From the NCBI GenBank assembly GCA_021776685.1, contig JAJFFJ010000130.1, positions 34,835-98,834 of the forward strand: a DNA stretch of 64,000 nt, given 5' to 3'. This stretch comes from Alphaproteobacteria bacterium (GTDB lineage: Bacteria > Pseudomonadota > Alphaproteobacteria > Bin65). A program made the position numbers and the translations under genes. Of the stretch, positions 9,164 to 16,876 are shown piece by piece; position 1 is the first letter of the stretch; every line of letters begins with the position of its first letter. A model generated the notes under the pieces. That model was not told the DNA's origin and ran no database searches. It worked only from the letters and a program-made list of their open reading frames with translations.

Positions 9164-9337
9164 CAAGCTTCTGTGTTGGGCGCCAATTGGCGTTGGTCAG
9201 TGGGAATGGACGGCAGTATAACCCGGCCTCAGGCGACGGGACCAAACGGGACCAATCTGCGCTGATGTGCCGGTATCAGCAGGGCGCCCGCAAGGGGTGC
9301 GCAGAAAGTGCACAACAAGACCGGCTGAGGCAAGCAG

Positions 9338-9835
9338 ATGCACCGGATAATTCTCCTTGGCCTCGGGGCCACACTCTCTCTGGCGATGGCTGTGCCGGCA
9401 GGCGCACAGAAGGCGCCGCGCGACAGGCATGCGGGCTATTACTTTCCAAAAAGCTTCTCGGTCGAGCGCTATGTGGCCCGCAGCCAGGTGCAGATCGGCG
9501 CAAGCCGCAAGAAGCGCATTGCTTTCGTCACCAACCTGACCACCGCCATGCTGAAGCGGAACCGGCTGCCGCCCTTCGCGATCTTCGCCAAGGGCAAGAA
9601 TGCGGAGAAGATGATCATCATCGGTATGGGATCCTGGATCGGGTCGATCTACCAGGCTCGCGCGTTGCTGGCGATGATGACCGCGCAGGCGCGGAAGACG
9701 CCGGTTTTCCGCCATTACAAGGTTCAGGACGTCTTCACCTTTTTCGATCTCGCGAACATGCTCGGCTTTTCCAGGATTACCGTCAGCGACGGCAAAAGCT
9801 TCGCCCACCAGATCCGTATTCAGCAGGACGAGTAG
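9338..9835 (+). CDS. conserved secreted protein of unknown function, beside moaA
   Basis: A 165-residue protein with a cleavable signal peptide (MHRIILLGLGATLSLAMAVP, cut near GAQ). The mature part begins RHAGYYFPKS and contains FAIFAKGKNAEKMIIIGMG and a C-terminal TVSDGKSFAHQI segment. I recall this as a conserved alphaproteobacterial family whose members have sometimes been labelled as molybdopterin-guanine dinucleotide proteins. No catalytic motif supports that label here. It is convergent with moaA, which makes a loose link to molybdenum metabolism conceivable but not shown. Best treated as a periplasmic protein of unknown function. Confidence 0.75.
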   Translation: MHRIILLGLGATLSLAMAVPAGAQKAPRDRHAGYYFPKSFSVERYVARSQVQIGASRKKRIAFVTNLTTAMLKRNRLPPFAIFAKGKNAEKMIIIGMGSWIGSIYQARALLAMMTAQARKTPVFRHYKVQDVFTFFDLANMLGFSRITVSDGKSFAHQIRIQQDE

Positions 9836-9881
9836 GCGCGCCCGACGCGCCCGGTGCGATCGCCGCCAGTGACGTTCACGT

Positions 9882-9951
9882 GACGGCTCAGCCGTTGATG
9901 CTCCTGTGGCGGCTCAGCCGCCAGTGACGCTCATGGGGCGGCTCAGCCGCC
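9882..9951. repeat. tandem 29-bp palindromic repeat at the 3' end of moaA
   Basis: Two perfect copies of the 15-base palindrome GGCGGCTCAGCCGCC (9908-9922 and 9937-9951) lie 29 bases apart. Between them is AGTGACGCTCATGG, and the same TGACGCTCATG text follows the second copy. A diverged third palindrome (ACGGCTCAGCCGT) begins at 9882. The hairpins sit between convergent genes and could terminate transcription. The last codons of moaA, including the conserved Gly-Gly end, are written inside the repeat. Confidence 0.75.
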
Positions 9952-10992
9952 GGTGACGCTCATGTGGCGCTCAACGGCCGCGCCACGATTGTTCCGGTCG
10001 ATGATGAAATCGTGGCCCTTGGGCTTGCGGGTGATCGCTTCCCGGATGGCGGCGTCGAGCAGGCCGTCGTCGTTGCTGTCACGCAGGGCGCTGCGCAGGT
10101 CCGCGGCATCGTCCTGACCCAGGCACATGTACACTGTGCCGGTGCAGGTCAGGCGCACCCGGTTGCAGGATTCGCAGAAATTGTGTGTCAGCGGGGTGAT
10201 GAAGCCAACGCGCTGGCCGGTTTCCCGCACGGTCACATAGCGGGCGGGGCCGCCCGTCTGATAGTCGCTGTCATCCAGGGTCCACCGATTTTCCAGGTCC
10301 GCGCGAACCGTTGAGAGGGGCAGATACTGGTCCAGCCGGTCGCCTTCGCCATTGTCACCGCCAATCTCGCCCATGGGCATGACTTCGATGAGGGTCAGGT
10401 CGAAGCCTTCACGTCCGCACCACTCGACCATGGCGGGGATTTCGTCCTGATTGACGCCGCGCAGCGCGACCGCGTTGATTTTCACGTCCAGGCCGGCTGC
10501 CTTCGCCGCCTGCAAGCCATCGAATACCTGGTTCAACCGGCCCCACCGGGTAATGCGCGCAAATTTTTCCGGGTCCAGCGTGTCCAGGGAAACATTGATC
10601 CGCTTCACGCCTGCCGCCACCAGCTGGTCGGCATATTTGCCCAACTGGCTGGCATTTGTGGTCAGGGTCAGCTCGTCGAGCATGCCGGTCTTGAGATGCT
10701 GGCCCAGGCCTTCGATGAGCGACATGATGTTGCGCCGGACCAGGGGCTCGCCGCCGGTCAGTCGCAGCTTGCGCACACCCAGGCGTATAAAGGCGCTGCA
10801 CAACCGTTCAAGCTCTTCGAGGGACAGGACGTCCGCCTTGGGCAGGAAGGTCATGTCTTCCGCCATGCAGTAAACGCAGCGGAAATCGCATCGGTCGGTA
10901 ACCGAAACGCGCAAATAGGTGACTGCCCGCTCAAACGGGTCGATCAGGGGCGCGGGCCCGGTGGCCTGCAGCGATGTTGCAGTCTGCGTCAT
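9943..10992 (-). CDS. moaA: GTP 3',8-cyclase MoaA (molybdenum cofactor biosynthesis)
   Basis: A 349-residue radical SAM enzyme that starts molybdopterin synthesis from GTP. The N-terminal cluster motif is CDFRCVYC. The second, C-terminal cluster motif C-x2-C-x13-C is complete ([10 protein letters not shown]...MC). The chain ends in Gly-Gly, the conserved catalytic tail of Moa[10 protein letters not shown] and NVSLDTL are further radical SAM landmarks. The ATG at 10992 is chosen; the frame stays open upstream for 48 codons without family similarity. It lies 82 bases downstream of a TupA-like binding-protein gene on the same strand. The 3' end overlaps the tandem palindromes. Confidence 0.95.
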   Translation of the reverse strand: MTQTATSLQATGPAPLIDPFERAVTYLRVSVTDRCDFRCVYCMAEDMTFLPKADVLSLEELERLCSAFIRLGVRKLRLTGGEPLVRRNIMSLIEGLGQHLKTGMLDELTLTTNASQLGKYADQLVAAGVKRINVSLDTLDPEKFARITRWGRLNQVFDGLQAAKAAGLDVKINAVALRGVNQDEIPAMVEWCGREGFDLTLIEVMPMGEIGGDNGEGDRLDQYLPLSTVRADLENRWTLDDSDYQTGGPARYVTVRETGQRVGFITPLTHNFCESCNRVRLTCTGTVYMCLGQDDAADLRSALRDSNDDGLLDAAIREAITRKPKGHDFIIDRNNRGAAVERHMSVTGG

Positions 10993-11074
10993 GTCTTCGG
11001 ACTTAGTGTGATTTAGGCCTGTCGGCAAGGGCACAAAACCGCCCCGGCGTGCTCCAGGGGCGTCAGGTCGCGCT

Positions 11075-11956
11075 TTATCGCTTGAGGCCGAAATGCGGCG
11101 TGAAGGGCGCGTCATTGCCGATCTGGAATGCGCCAATCTTGGCCTGGGTCGATTTTGACGTCAGCCAGGTAACGAAATGGGCGCTGGCCCTGGCGGTCGC
11201 AGCGTTGCCGTCTGACCGTTTGAGCACGATAGCGCCGAAGCGCAGCATCAGCCGCGGATCGTGGTCGACCATGACAATCAGCTGCTTGCGCGTGCGAAAC
11301 CGCAGCCACGTGGCCCGGTCGGTAATCGCATAGGCGGACTTGGCCGCGGCCAGACCCAGGGTCGTGCGCATGTCCGCCCCGGTGCGGGTGTACCAGGGGT
11401 TGTCGCTGGATTTGGGGGATAGTCCGATTTCCGCCCAGGCGCGTTGTTCCACCAGAAAGGTTCCGCTGCCGTCGCCGCGGGAAATGAACCCCGCCTGGGT
11501 CCGGGCGATGGCCTGAAGCGCGGTTATCATGCTGGACATGCCGGCAATGCGCGCCGGGTCGCCGGCCGGCCCGACGATCATCAGGTCGGTATACATAATG
11601 TCTGCATATTTGAGGCCGTCGCGCGCCTTGGCGAAACGGCGTGCGGCCCCGTGGTCAGCGGTCAGAATCACGTCGGCTTTCTCGTCCGCCGCGAGCTTGA
11701 GCGCCACCCGCAGATCAGCAGGGATAAACTTGATGCCGACCTTGAAGCGTTTCTGGAAATCGGCCACCAGGGTGCGCAACACCCCGGCCGCATCCAGCGC
11801 ATCGGGAACGATGACCCGCAGGGTTGTCTTGTAGGTCTGCGCCTTGGTGCGCTTGTTCTTGCGCGCCGCCGCATCCGACGCCGCAAAGCCGAGGCTGGCC
11901 ACAACAAGTGTAGCCGAAGCAAGGAACATCACAGCGGTAGCTGCACGACGCGTCAC
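11075..11956 (-). CDS. TupA-like tungstate/molybdate-type periplasmic binding protein
   Basis: A 293-residue protein with a signal peptide (ends near DAAA) and a PBP-like fold of the phosphate/tungstate type. The segment [18 protein letters not shown] matches the TupA pattern S-R-G-D-x-S-G-T, where the Ser/Arg/Gly loop binds the oxyanion. The family delivers tungstate or a related oxyanion to an ABC permease. No permease or ATPase gene is adjacent, so this is either an orphan subunit or partners with a system elsewhere. The GTG start follows a GGAGTCCTAAC ribosome-binding site. moaA lies downstream and fdhD diverges upstream, which supports a Mo/W role. The exact ligand is inferred. Confidence 0.75.
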   Translation of the reverse strand: MTRRAATAVMFLASATLVVASLGFAASDAAARKNKRTKAQTYKTTLRVIVPDALDAAGVLRTLVADFQKRFKVGIKFIPADLRVALKLAADEKADVILTADHGAARRFAKARDGLKYADIMYTDLMIVGPAGDPARIAGMSSMITALQAIARTQAGFISRGDGSGTFLVEQRAWAEIGLSPKSSDNPWYTRTGADMRTTLGLAAAKSAYAITDRATWLRFRTRKQLIVMVDHDPRLMLRFGAIVLKRSDGNAATARASAHFVTWLTSKSTQAKIGAFQIGNDAPFTPHFGLKR

Positions 11957-12098
11957 GTTAGGACTCCGGTGCCGCCCGTTGGTATCCGGGCGCCGAGGGT
12001 GAGCCTAACCGCTAACCCAAAACCATGGCGGCAGCAAGGCGGGGCGTGTGGCGGGCGCGGCGCTTGCCCCCGGCACCGCGGCATCCCATAGTTCCCTT

Positions 12099-12959
12099 AT
12101 GTCCGACTATCTTCTCCAGCCCGATCCGGCAGACCCACGCCTGACCCAGCAGGTTTCGGGCCGCGACCAGGATGGCAATCTCGTGGATGCCGCCGTGGTT
12201 GTGGAACGGCCCCTGACCCTGTTTCTGAACGGACAGGAGATCGTCACCATGATGACGATTGGTGACTACCCGGATTATCTGGCTGTTGGCTATCTGCTCA
12301 ACCAGAACATGCTGCACCATGACGACGAGATAGAAGGCGTCGACTATGACGACGAGCTGGAAGTGGTGGTCGTCCGGACGGCGCGCGAAACCGACTACGA
12401 AGACAAGCTGAAAAAGAAGACCCACACGTCGGGTTGCGCCCAGGGCACAGCCTTTGGCGACCTGATGGAGAAATTCGACGAGATCGACCTGCCGGCCGAC
12501 GCAAAGTTGAAGACGAGCTGGCTCTATGAATTGACCAAAAAAATCAACACCAGCCCGAGCCTCTATCTGGAAGCAGGCGCGATCCATGGCAGCGTGCTGT
12601 GCCACGAGGACCGGCCGCTGATCTATATGGAGGATGTGGGCCGGCACAATGCGGTCGACAAAATCGCCGGTTATATGTTTCTGCATGGCATCGGCGCAGG
12701 GGACAAAATTTTCTACACCACAGGCCGCCTGACCAGCGAGATGGTGATCAAGACCGTTCAAATGGGAATCCCGATCCTGGTGTCCCGTTCCGGCTTCACT
12801 GCCTGGGGCGTCGACCTCGCCCGGGAAGCCAATCTGACCCTCATTGGCCGCGCCCGCGGCAAGCGTTTTCTCACGTTGGCGGGGGAGGGGCGGATTGTTT
12901 ACGACGCGGATGGTGGTGGTGAGGCCGAAGATGCCGACCGGCGGTCGAAAGGGGATTAG
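12099..12959 (+). CDS. fdhD: formate dehydrogenase accessory sulfurtransferase FdhD, single-cysteine variant
   Basis: A 286-residue FdhD homologue. FdhD passes sulfur from IscS to the Mo/W-bis-MGD cofactor of formate dehydrogenase. Diagnostic segments are EDVGRHNAVDKIAG, YTTGRLTSEMV and SRSGFTAWGVDLA. The catalytic loop normally carries CxxC; here it reads SGCAQGTAFGD, so only one loop cysteine is kept. I believe this loop occurs in a side branch of the family. The ATG at 12099 is chosen over an upstream one because family similarity begins there. The next gene starts on the base after its stop. No formate dehydrogenase subunit is in the window. Confidence 0.88.
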   Translation: MSDYLLQPDPADPRLTQQVSGRDQDGNLVDAAVVVERPLTLFLNGQEIVTMMTIGDYPDYLAVGYLLNQNMLHHDDEIEGVDYDDELEVVVVRTARETDYEDKLKKKTHTSGCAQGTAFGDLMEKFDEIDLPADAKLKTSWLYELTKKINTSPSLYLEAGAIHGSVLCHEDRPLIYMEDVGRHNAVDKIAGYMFLHGIGAGDKIFYTTGRLTSEMVIKTVQMGIPILVSRSGFTAWGVDLAREANLTLIGRARGKRFLTLAGEGRIVYDADGGGEAEDADRRSKGD

Positions 12960-13481
12960 ATGGCTGAGACGCTAGTTTTGACCTTTATCGCCAACGACCG
13001 TCCGGGGCTGGTCGGGACGCTGTCCGAGACCGTGGCCGCAGAAGGCGGCAACTGGCTGGAGAGCCGGATGGCGCATCTGGCCGAGAAATTCGCAGGCGTT
13101 GCCAGGGTTGACGTCCCGGCCAACAAGGTGACGTCGCTCAAGGCGGCGCTGAAGGCATTGGATGCGGAGGGCTTTCATATCCTCGTCGAAGAGGCGTCGG
13201 ACGCCGCGCCGATACGCGGACCCGCCTTCAGCCTTGACCTTGTGGGACCGGATCAACCCGGCATCCTGCGCGAAATTACCAACTGCCTGGCAGGACTTGG
13301 CCTCAGCGTTGAGGAAATGGCGACTGACATTCGGGATGCGCCCATGGGTGGGGGCAGCCTTTTTTATGCCGAAGCGCAGATCGCCGGCCCGGCGAATTTG
13401 AGCGAAGACGAACTTCGCGATGCCCTGGAAACCATAGGCGACGCCCTCATGGTCGACATCACCCTGGGTGAACAGGGCTAG
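12960..13481 (+). CDS. double ACT-domain regulator (GcvR-like)
   Basis: A 173-residue protein made of two ACT domains: residues about 4-80 (LTFIANDRPGLVGTLSETV) and about 90-170 (LDLVGPDQPGILREITNCL). The DRPG/DQPG turns are typical ligand-binding loops. The arrangement matches the GcvR/glycine-cleavage-repressor family, which senses an amino acid and acts through protein contacts. Its ATG is adjacent to the fdhD stop, so the two are translationally coupled. No glycine-cleavage gene is nearby, and the coupling to fdhD suggests, without proving, that this regulator has a different job here. Confidence 0.85.
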   Translation: MAETLVLTFIANDRPGLVGTLSETVAAEGGNWLESRMAHLAEKFAGVARVDVPANKVTSLKAALKALDAEGFHILVEEASDAAPIRGPAFSLDLVGPDQPGILREITNCLAGLGLSVEEMATDIRDAPMGGGSLFYAEAQIAGPANLSEDELRDALETIGDALMVDITLGEQG

Positions 13482-13542
13482 CTGGCGAATTCCCCAAAAA
13501 CTATCACCCTGAAAGCGGCCAGTAGCGCCCCTGCTCCCACGC

Positions 13543-13899
13543 CTATTTGCTGGCTGGCGCAAATCCCAGCCACTCAGGCGCGATGAAGGTGATGATGGCA
13601 ATCACCGCTGCGACGAGGAAGACGGCCTCCAGCATCATCCAGCTAATTATCGCCTGCCTTGTCTTCCCTTTGATCGCGATCAGGATTTCTTCGTGTTGCG
13701 CGGCGGTGTTGAGGTGGCTCAACGACAGATTGTGCATCGGCGCAATTTCCCGAAGGGCCGCAGCCAGCGCTTCACCCTCCGCGGCATCCAGCCGTCTCCG
13801 TTGCTGGGTATAGGGCAGCATGCGGAAGAGAACCCGGAAGGTCAGGAGCAGCATCGCGACGGCAACCGCCACGCTGACAATCTGCACAACAAGCAACAT
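13543..13899 (-). CDS. small two-helix membrane protein of unknown function
   Basis: A 118-residue protein with one membrane helix at about 1-25 and a second at about 88-110. They are separated by a charged, probably cytoplasmic helical segment (QQRRRLDAAEGEALAAALREI). The ATG at 13899 follows a GGAGAAAAATGG ribosome-binding site; a longer frame upstream runs through repeat DNA and is not believed. No family is recognised. It is convergent with the ACT-domain gene. Confidence 0.6.
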   Translation of the reverse strand: MLLVVQIVSVAVAVAMLLLTFRVLFRMLPYTQQRRRLDAAEGEALAAALREIAPMHNLSLSHLNTAAQHEEILIAIKGKTRQAIISWMMLEAVFLVAAVIAIITFIAPEWLGFAPASK

Positions 13900-14070
13900 C
13901 CATTTTTCTCCGGCGCATTGGGCTGAGACAGCGACTATAGCCGGGCGCCCGCCGCTGGGACCATCGTTAGTCTCCGGTTGCCGGTCAAATGTGCGTGTTG
14001 CATCTTGCGGAGAAGGATAAAAATCCCATATTTGAGTCGTCTGAAACATGCCGACCGGGCCCCGACAAAA

Positions 14071-14086
14071 CCCACAAATCCCCACA
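14071..14086 (-). repeat. GTGGG phased repeat, copy 1 of composite element
   Basis: Two units reading GTGGGGATTT and GTGGGTTTTG on the minus strand, spaced exactly ten bases. They sit 44 bases from a GCAACA array on the opposite strand text. The same pair of arrays recurs near 20.8-21.1 kb. Confidence 0.6.
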
Positions 14087-14129
14087 TATGGAAAAACCCA
14101 ACGGGTGGCTTTTAGGCCGCTGACGGAAA

Positions 14130-14165
14130 GCAACAAACCGCAACAAAAGGCAACATATCGCAACA
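14130..14165 (+). repeat. GCAACA phased repeat, four copies every 10 bp (copy 1)
   Basis: GCAACA begins at 14130, 14140, 14150 and 14160, a strict ten-base period that puts every copy on the same face of the helix. The array is followed by an A-run (GCGAAAAAACT). It lies in the 367-base gap between a small membrane protein gene and a divergent hydrolase gene. The same four-copy array is present inverted at 20821. The rest of the gap shows no gene. Confidence 0.75.
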
Positions 14166-14266
14166 TGCGAAAAAACTTTGACCGCCACTCAAACGCCGTT
14201 TGGCTCTTGACCCGGTCGGGGCGATGCGCGGACAAGGCGTTATGAACCGAGAGACAGGAGAACAAC

Positions 14267-15160
14267 GTGCCCTTTGCCGAGGCTGACGGAACAAGGCTGT
14301 ACTTCGAGGAAACAGGAGAGGGCGAACCTCTGCTGTTCGTGCATGAGTTCGCAGGCGATCACCGGAGCTGGGAGCCGCAGTTGCAGTTCTTCTCTCGCCG
14401 CTTTCGCTGTGTCGCCTACAATGCCCGGGGGTATCCGCCATCTGATGTGCCCAGAGACGCCAATGACTACGACCAGGCGCGCCAGGCCGATGACATCGCT
14501 GCCGTGATGGATCATCTGGCGATCGGGTCCGCACATGTGGTGGGTCTCAGCATGGGGGCGTTCGCGACCCTCCATTTCGGACTCCGCCATCCAGCGCGGG
14601 CCCGGTCGCTATTCCTCGCAAGCATCGGGTCCGGCGCACCCAAAGGCGCCGCACGCGACGTGTTCATCAAGGAGGCACATGCCGCCGCCGATATTCTGGA
14701 TACGCGGGGGTGGGACGGCATGTCCGATGCGTTGTCCCATGGGCCGACGCGTATTCAGCTCAAGGAAAAGTCGCCGCGCGCCTGGAACCTTTTCAAGGCG
14801 CATCTGGAGGAGCATTCGGCCGAGGGATCGGCGCTAACCCTCCGCGGATATCAGGCGGCCCGGCCGTCGCTCAACGACCTGGAGGACGCCCTGCGCGCGC
14901 TAGAGGTGCCGGCAATGGTTGCGGTGGGCGACGAGGATGCTCCCTGCATCGACGCGTCTGTCTGGCTCAAACGGGTGCTGCCGTCGTCCGGACTCTGGAT
15001 TGCGCCACGCACCGGCCATTGCATGAATCTGGAAGAGCCCGCCGATTTCAACGCCCGAGTGCTCGATTTCATCACGGCAGTGGACCAGGGCCGGTGGCGG
15101 CCCTTGCCGGGTGTCAGCGCCTCCTCCTCCTTCGGCGATGTTTTGGGCGAGGAGAGCTAG
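14267..15160 (+). CDS. alpha/beta hydrolase
   Basis: A 297-residue alpha/beta-hydrolase-fold enzyme. The nucleophile elbow is GLSMGAFA (Ser), the oxyanion strand LLFVHEFAGDHRSW, and the catalytic His lies in GTGHCMNLEEP near the C-terminus. An acid residue is expected after strand 7 (VAVGDEDAP). Close to the family of lactonase/esterase-type hydrolases; the substrate is unknown. The GTG start is supported by GACAGGAG seven bases upstream. The last 25 residues after the His are Ser-rich and unusual. It stands alone. Confidence 0.88.
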   Translation: MPFAEADGTRLYFEETGEGEPLLFVHEFAGDHRSWEPQLQFFSRRFRCVAYNARGYPPSDVPRDANDYDQARQADDIAAVMDHLAIGSAHVVGLSMGAFATLHFGLRHPARARSLFLASIGSGAPKGAARDVFIKEAHAAADILDTRGWDGMSDALSHGPTRIQLKEKSPRAWNLFKAHLEEHSAEGSALTLRGYQAARPSLNDLEDALRALEVPAMVAVGDEDAPCIDASVWLKRVLPSSGLWIAPRTGHCMNLEEPADFNARVLDFITAVDQGRWRPLPGVSASSSFGDVLGEES

Positions 15161-15193
15161 ACCGTGGGGCCCTCCGCGATAGCGAGTTCCAAA

Positions 15194-16090
15194 TTACACG
15201 GGCGGCTGGATTCGGATCGGATCAGTGAAAGCCGCAAAATCGTGGGGGTCGTAGCCGGCGGCGCGGATTCGGTCGCCATAGAGAGCGGCAATCAGCGGCG
15301 CTTCTTTCGGGTTGCTGCTAACGGTGAAGCCGCCGCGACGGAACCATCGCTTCCAGCGCTTGAACTGGCTGCGCTTCTGCCGCTGCCAGACGCCGGGCGT
15401 GGCGCCGTCGTGGAGATAGCTGCCCTTACCCTCGCCGCGGTAGAGGCGCCCGTAGCCGGCATTGGCGTCCGCGCTGAACGAGTCACTGACAGCCGTCGTC
15501 TCAAGGCCGATCGTCTGACAAATCTGGTCGAGATAACTCTGGGGTTCTGCGACCAGAGCTTCGTATTTGACGACGATGCACCGGTCGAGCCCGGCAAGAT
15601 CCGCCTCCATGATCTGATGTGCCCGGAACCAGTGCTCGAGCAGGGTGGGCAGGGAGACCTCCGCCCAGCGGTGGGTGGCGAGCGCGACGGCCAGCGGGTG
15701 GCGGACAATGAAAACGAACCAGCTGTTGGGAGCGATGGCGCGGAGGTAGCGGGACATGAGGATGTTGCCTGGTGTCTTTTCAACCAGCCAATCGCGGGAG
15801 AGATCCCAGTGGGGCGCCCATTGGCTGAACAGGCGATCCCGTTCCGCCGGCGCCGCCCAAGGGCAATCTTCGGTCAGGTGCGCACGTTCATCGAAGGCGA
15901 AGACGCCGGCGCTGCCATAGGCCGTATCCCGCGGGTAGACATCCTGCAGCCACTGGCCCTCGTCCATTTCCGCGCCGGTGTCGAAGAAGCCGCTGCACTG
16001 CGGGTGACGGCCCAGGATCTGACCGAGCAGGGTCGTGCCGCTGCGGTGCAGGCCGCCCACGAAGATGAAGTTTCGGTCGCTCAGGTCCAT
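15194..16090 (-). CDS. PAPS-dependent sulfotransferase family protein
   Basis: A 298-residue protein with the 5'-phosphosulfate-binding loop GGLHRSGTTLL at residues about 12-22 and the 3'-phosphate-binding motif RHPLAVALATHRW. It would transfer a sulfonate group from PAPS to a hydroxyl or amine of a glycan, lipid or metabolite. There is no membrane segment, so it is cytoplasmic. No PAPS synthesis or glycan gene lies nearby. The ATG at 16090 is chosen because the sulfate loop follows directly; the longer open frame upstream overlaps the mobA gene on the other strand and is rejected. Confidence 0.88.
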   Translation of the reverse strand: MDLSDRNFIFVGGLHRSGTTLLGQILGRHPQCSGFFDTGAEMDEGQWLQDVYPRDTAYGSAGVFAFDERAHLTEDCPWAAPAERDRLFSQWAPHWDLSRDWLVEKTPGNILMSRYLRAIAPNSWFVFIVRHPLAVALATHRWAEVSLPTLLEHWFRAHQIMEADLAGLDRCIVVKYEALVAEPQSYLDQICQTIGLETTAVSDSFSADANAGYGRLYRGEGKGSYLHDGATPGVWQRQKRSQFKRWKRWFRRGGFTVSSNPKEAPLIAALYGDRIRAAGYDPHDFAAFTDPIRIQPPV

Positions 16091-16248
16091 GTTCGGGTCG
16101 GGGGCGGCCGGTGCCGTTCCGTTGTCAGGTCTGTTGTCGGGTCCGGTGGCAGTCAAGCACAGAACCGGTGGCGGGCGAACACTGGCGTTTCCACCGCGAC
16201 GATGTGGAAAGCCGGGTGCCTGCCGCGTCCAAATGGAAAGGCTGGAAT

Positions 16249-16872
16249 ATGACCATCGACCGGAAACAGATTGCCGGCGTGCTGCTGGCGGGTGGCCAGG
16301 CGCGGCGTCTGGGCGGCGGCGACAAATGTTTGCGTGATCTCGGCGGCCGGTCACTGCTGGCGCATATCGTCGATCGGGTTGGGCCGCAGGTGGGTCAGCT
16401 GGTGCTGAATGCCAATGGCGACCCCGCGCGCTTCGCGAGCTTCGGCCTGCCGGTGATTGAAGACGTTGTCGGTGGCTTCGCCGGACCGCTGGCCGGGATA
16501 TTAACCGGCCTGGAGTGGGCGCAGGCGCAAGGCCTCGATTGGATTGTCTCTGTACCGACCGACGCACCCTTTCTGCCGGGCGACCTGGTGGCGACCCTGA
16601 TAGGGGCGCTGGGTGACGAAGGCGCGGAAATTGCCTGCGCGATGTCAGCTGGGCGCACGCACCCAGTGGTAGGCCTGTGGCCTGTGCACCTGGCGGGGGA
16701 TCTTCGTGACGCGCTGGTGGGCGAAGACATCCGCAAGATTGATGTCTGGACGGCGCGTCACCGCCTGGCAGTGGCGGGATTCGGAGTCGATCCCGTAGAC
16801 CCGTTCTTCAATGCCAACCGGGCGGAGGATTTCGAAACGGCGGCGGCGCTCTACGCGCAGCTGTCGGGATAG
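16249..16872 (+). CDS. mobA: molybdenum cofactor guanylyltransferase MobA
   Basis: A 207-residue nucleotidyltransferase that joins GMP to Mo-molybdopterin. The N-terminal LLAGGQARRLGGGDKCL is the GTP-binding signature with the usual Lys. VSVPTDAPFLPGDLV carries the metal-binding Asp, and HPVVGLWP is a conserved later segment. The length is typical. The ATG at 16249 is chosen because similarity begins there. It fits with moaA and fdhD a few kilobases upstream, although a hydrolase and a sulfotransferase lie between. Confidence 0.93.
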   Translation: MTIDRKQIAGVLLAGGQARRLGGGDKCLRDLGGRSLLAHIVDRVGPQVGQLVLNANGDPARFASFGLPVIEDVVGGFAGPLAGILTGLEWAQAQGLDWIVSVPTDAPFLPGDLVATLIGALGDEGAEIACAMSAGRTHPVVGLWPVHLAGDLRDALVGEDIRKIDVWTARHRLAVAGFGVDPVDPFFNANRAEDFETAAALYAQLSG

Positions 16873-16876
16873 CGGT

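Noticed and set aside
13900..14265. Upstream extension of the small membrane protein gene to 240 codons
   Set aside because: The extension is translated repeat DNA; a good ribosome-binding site precedes the internal ATG.
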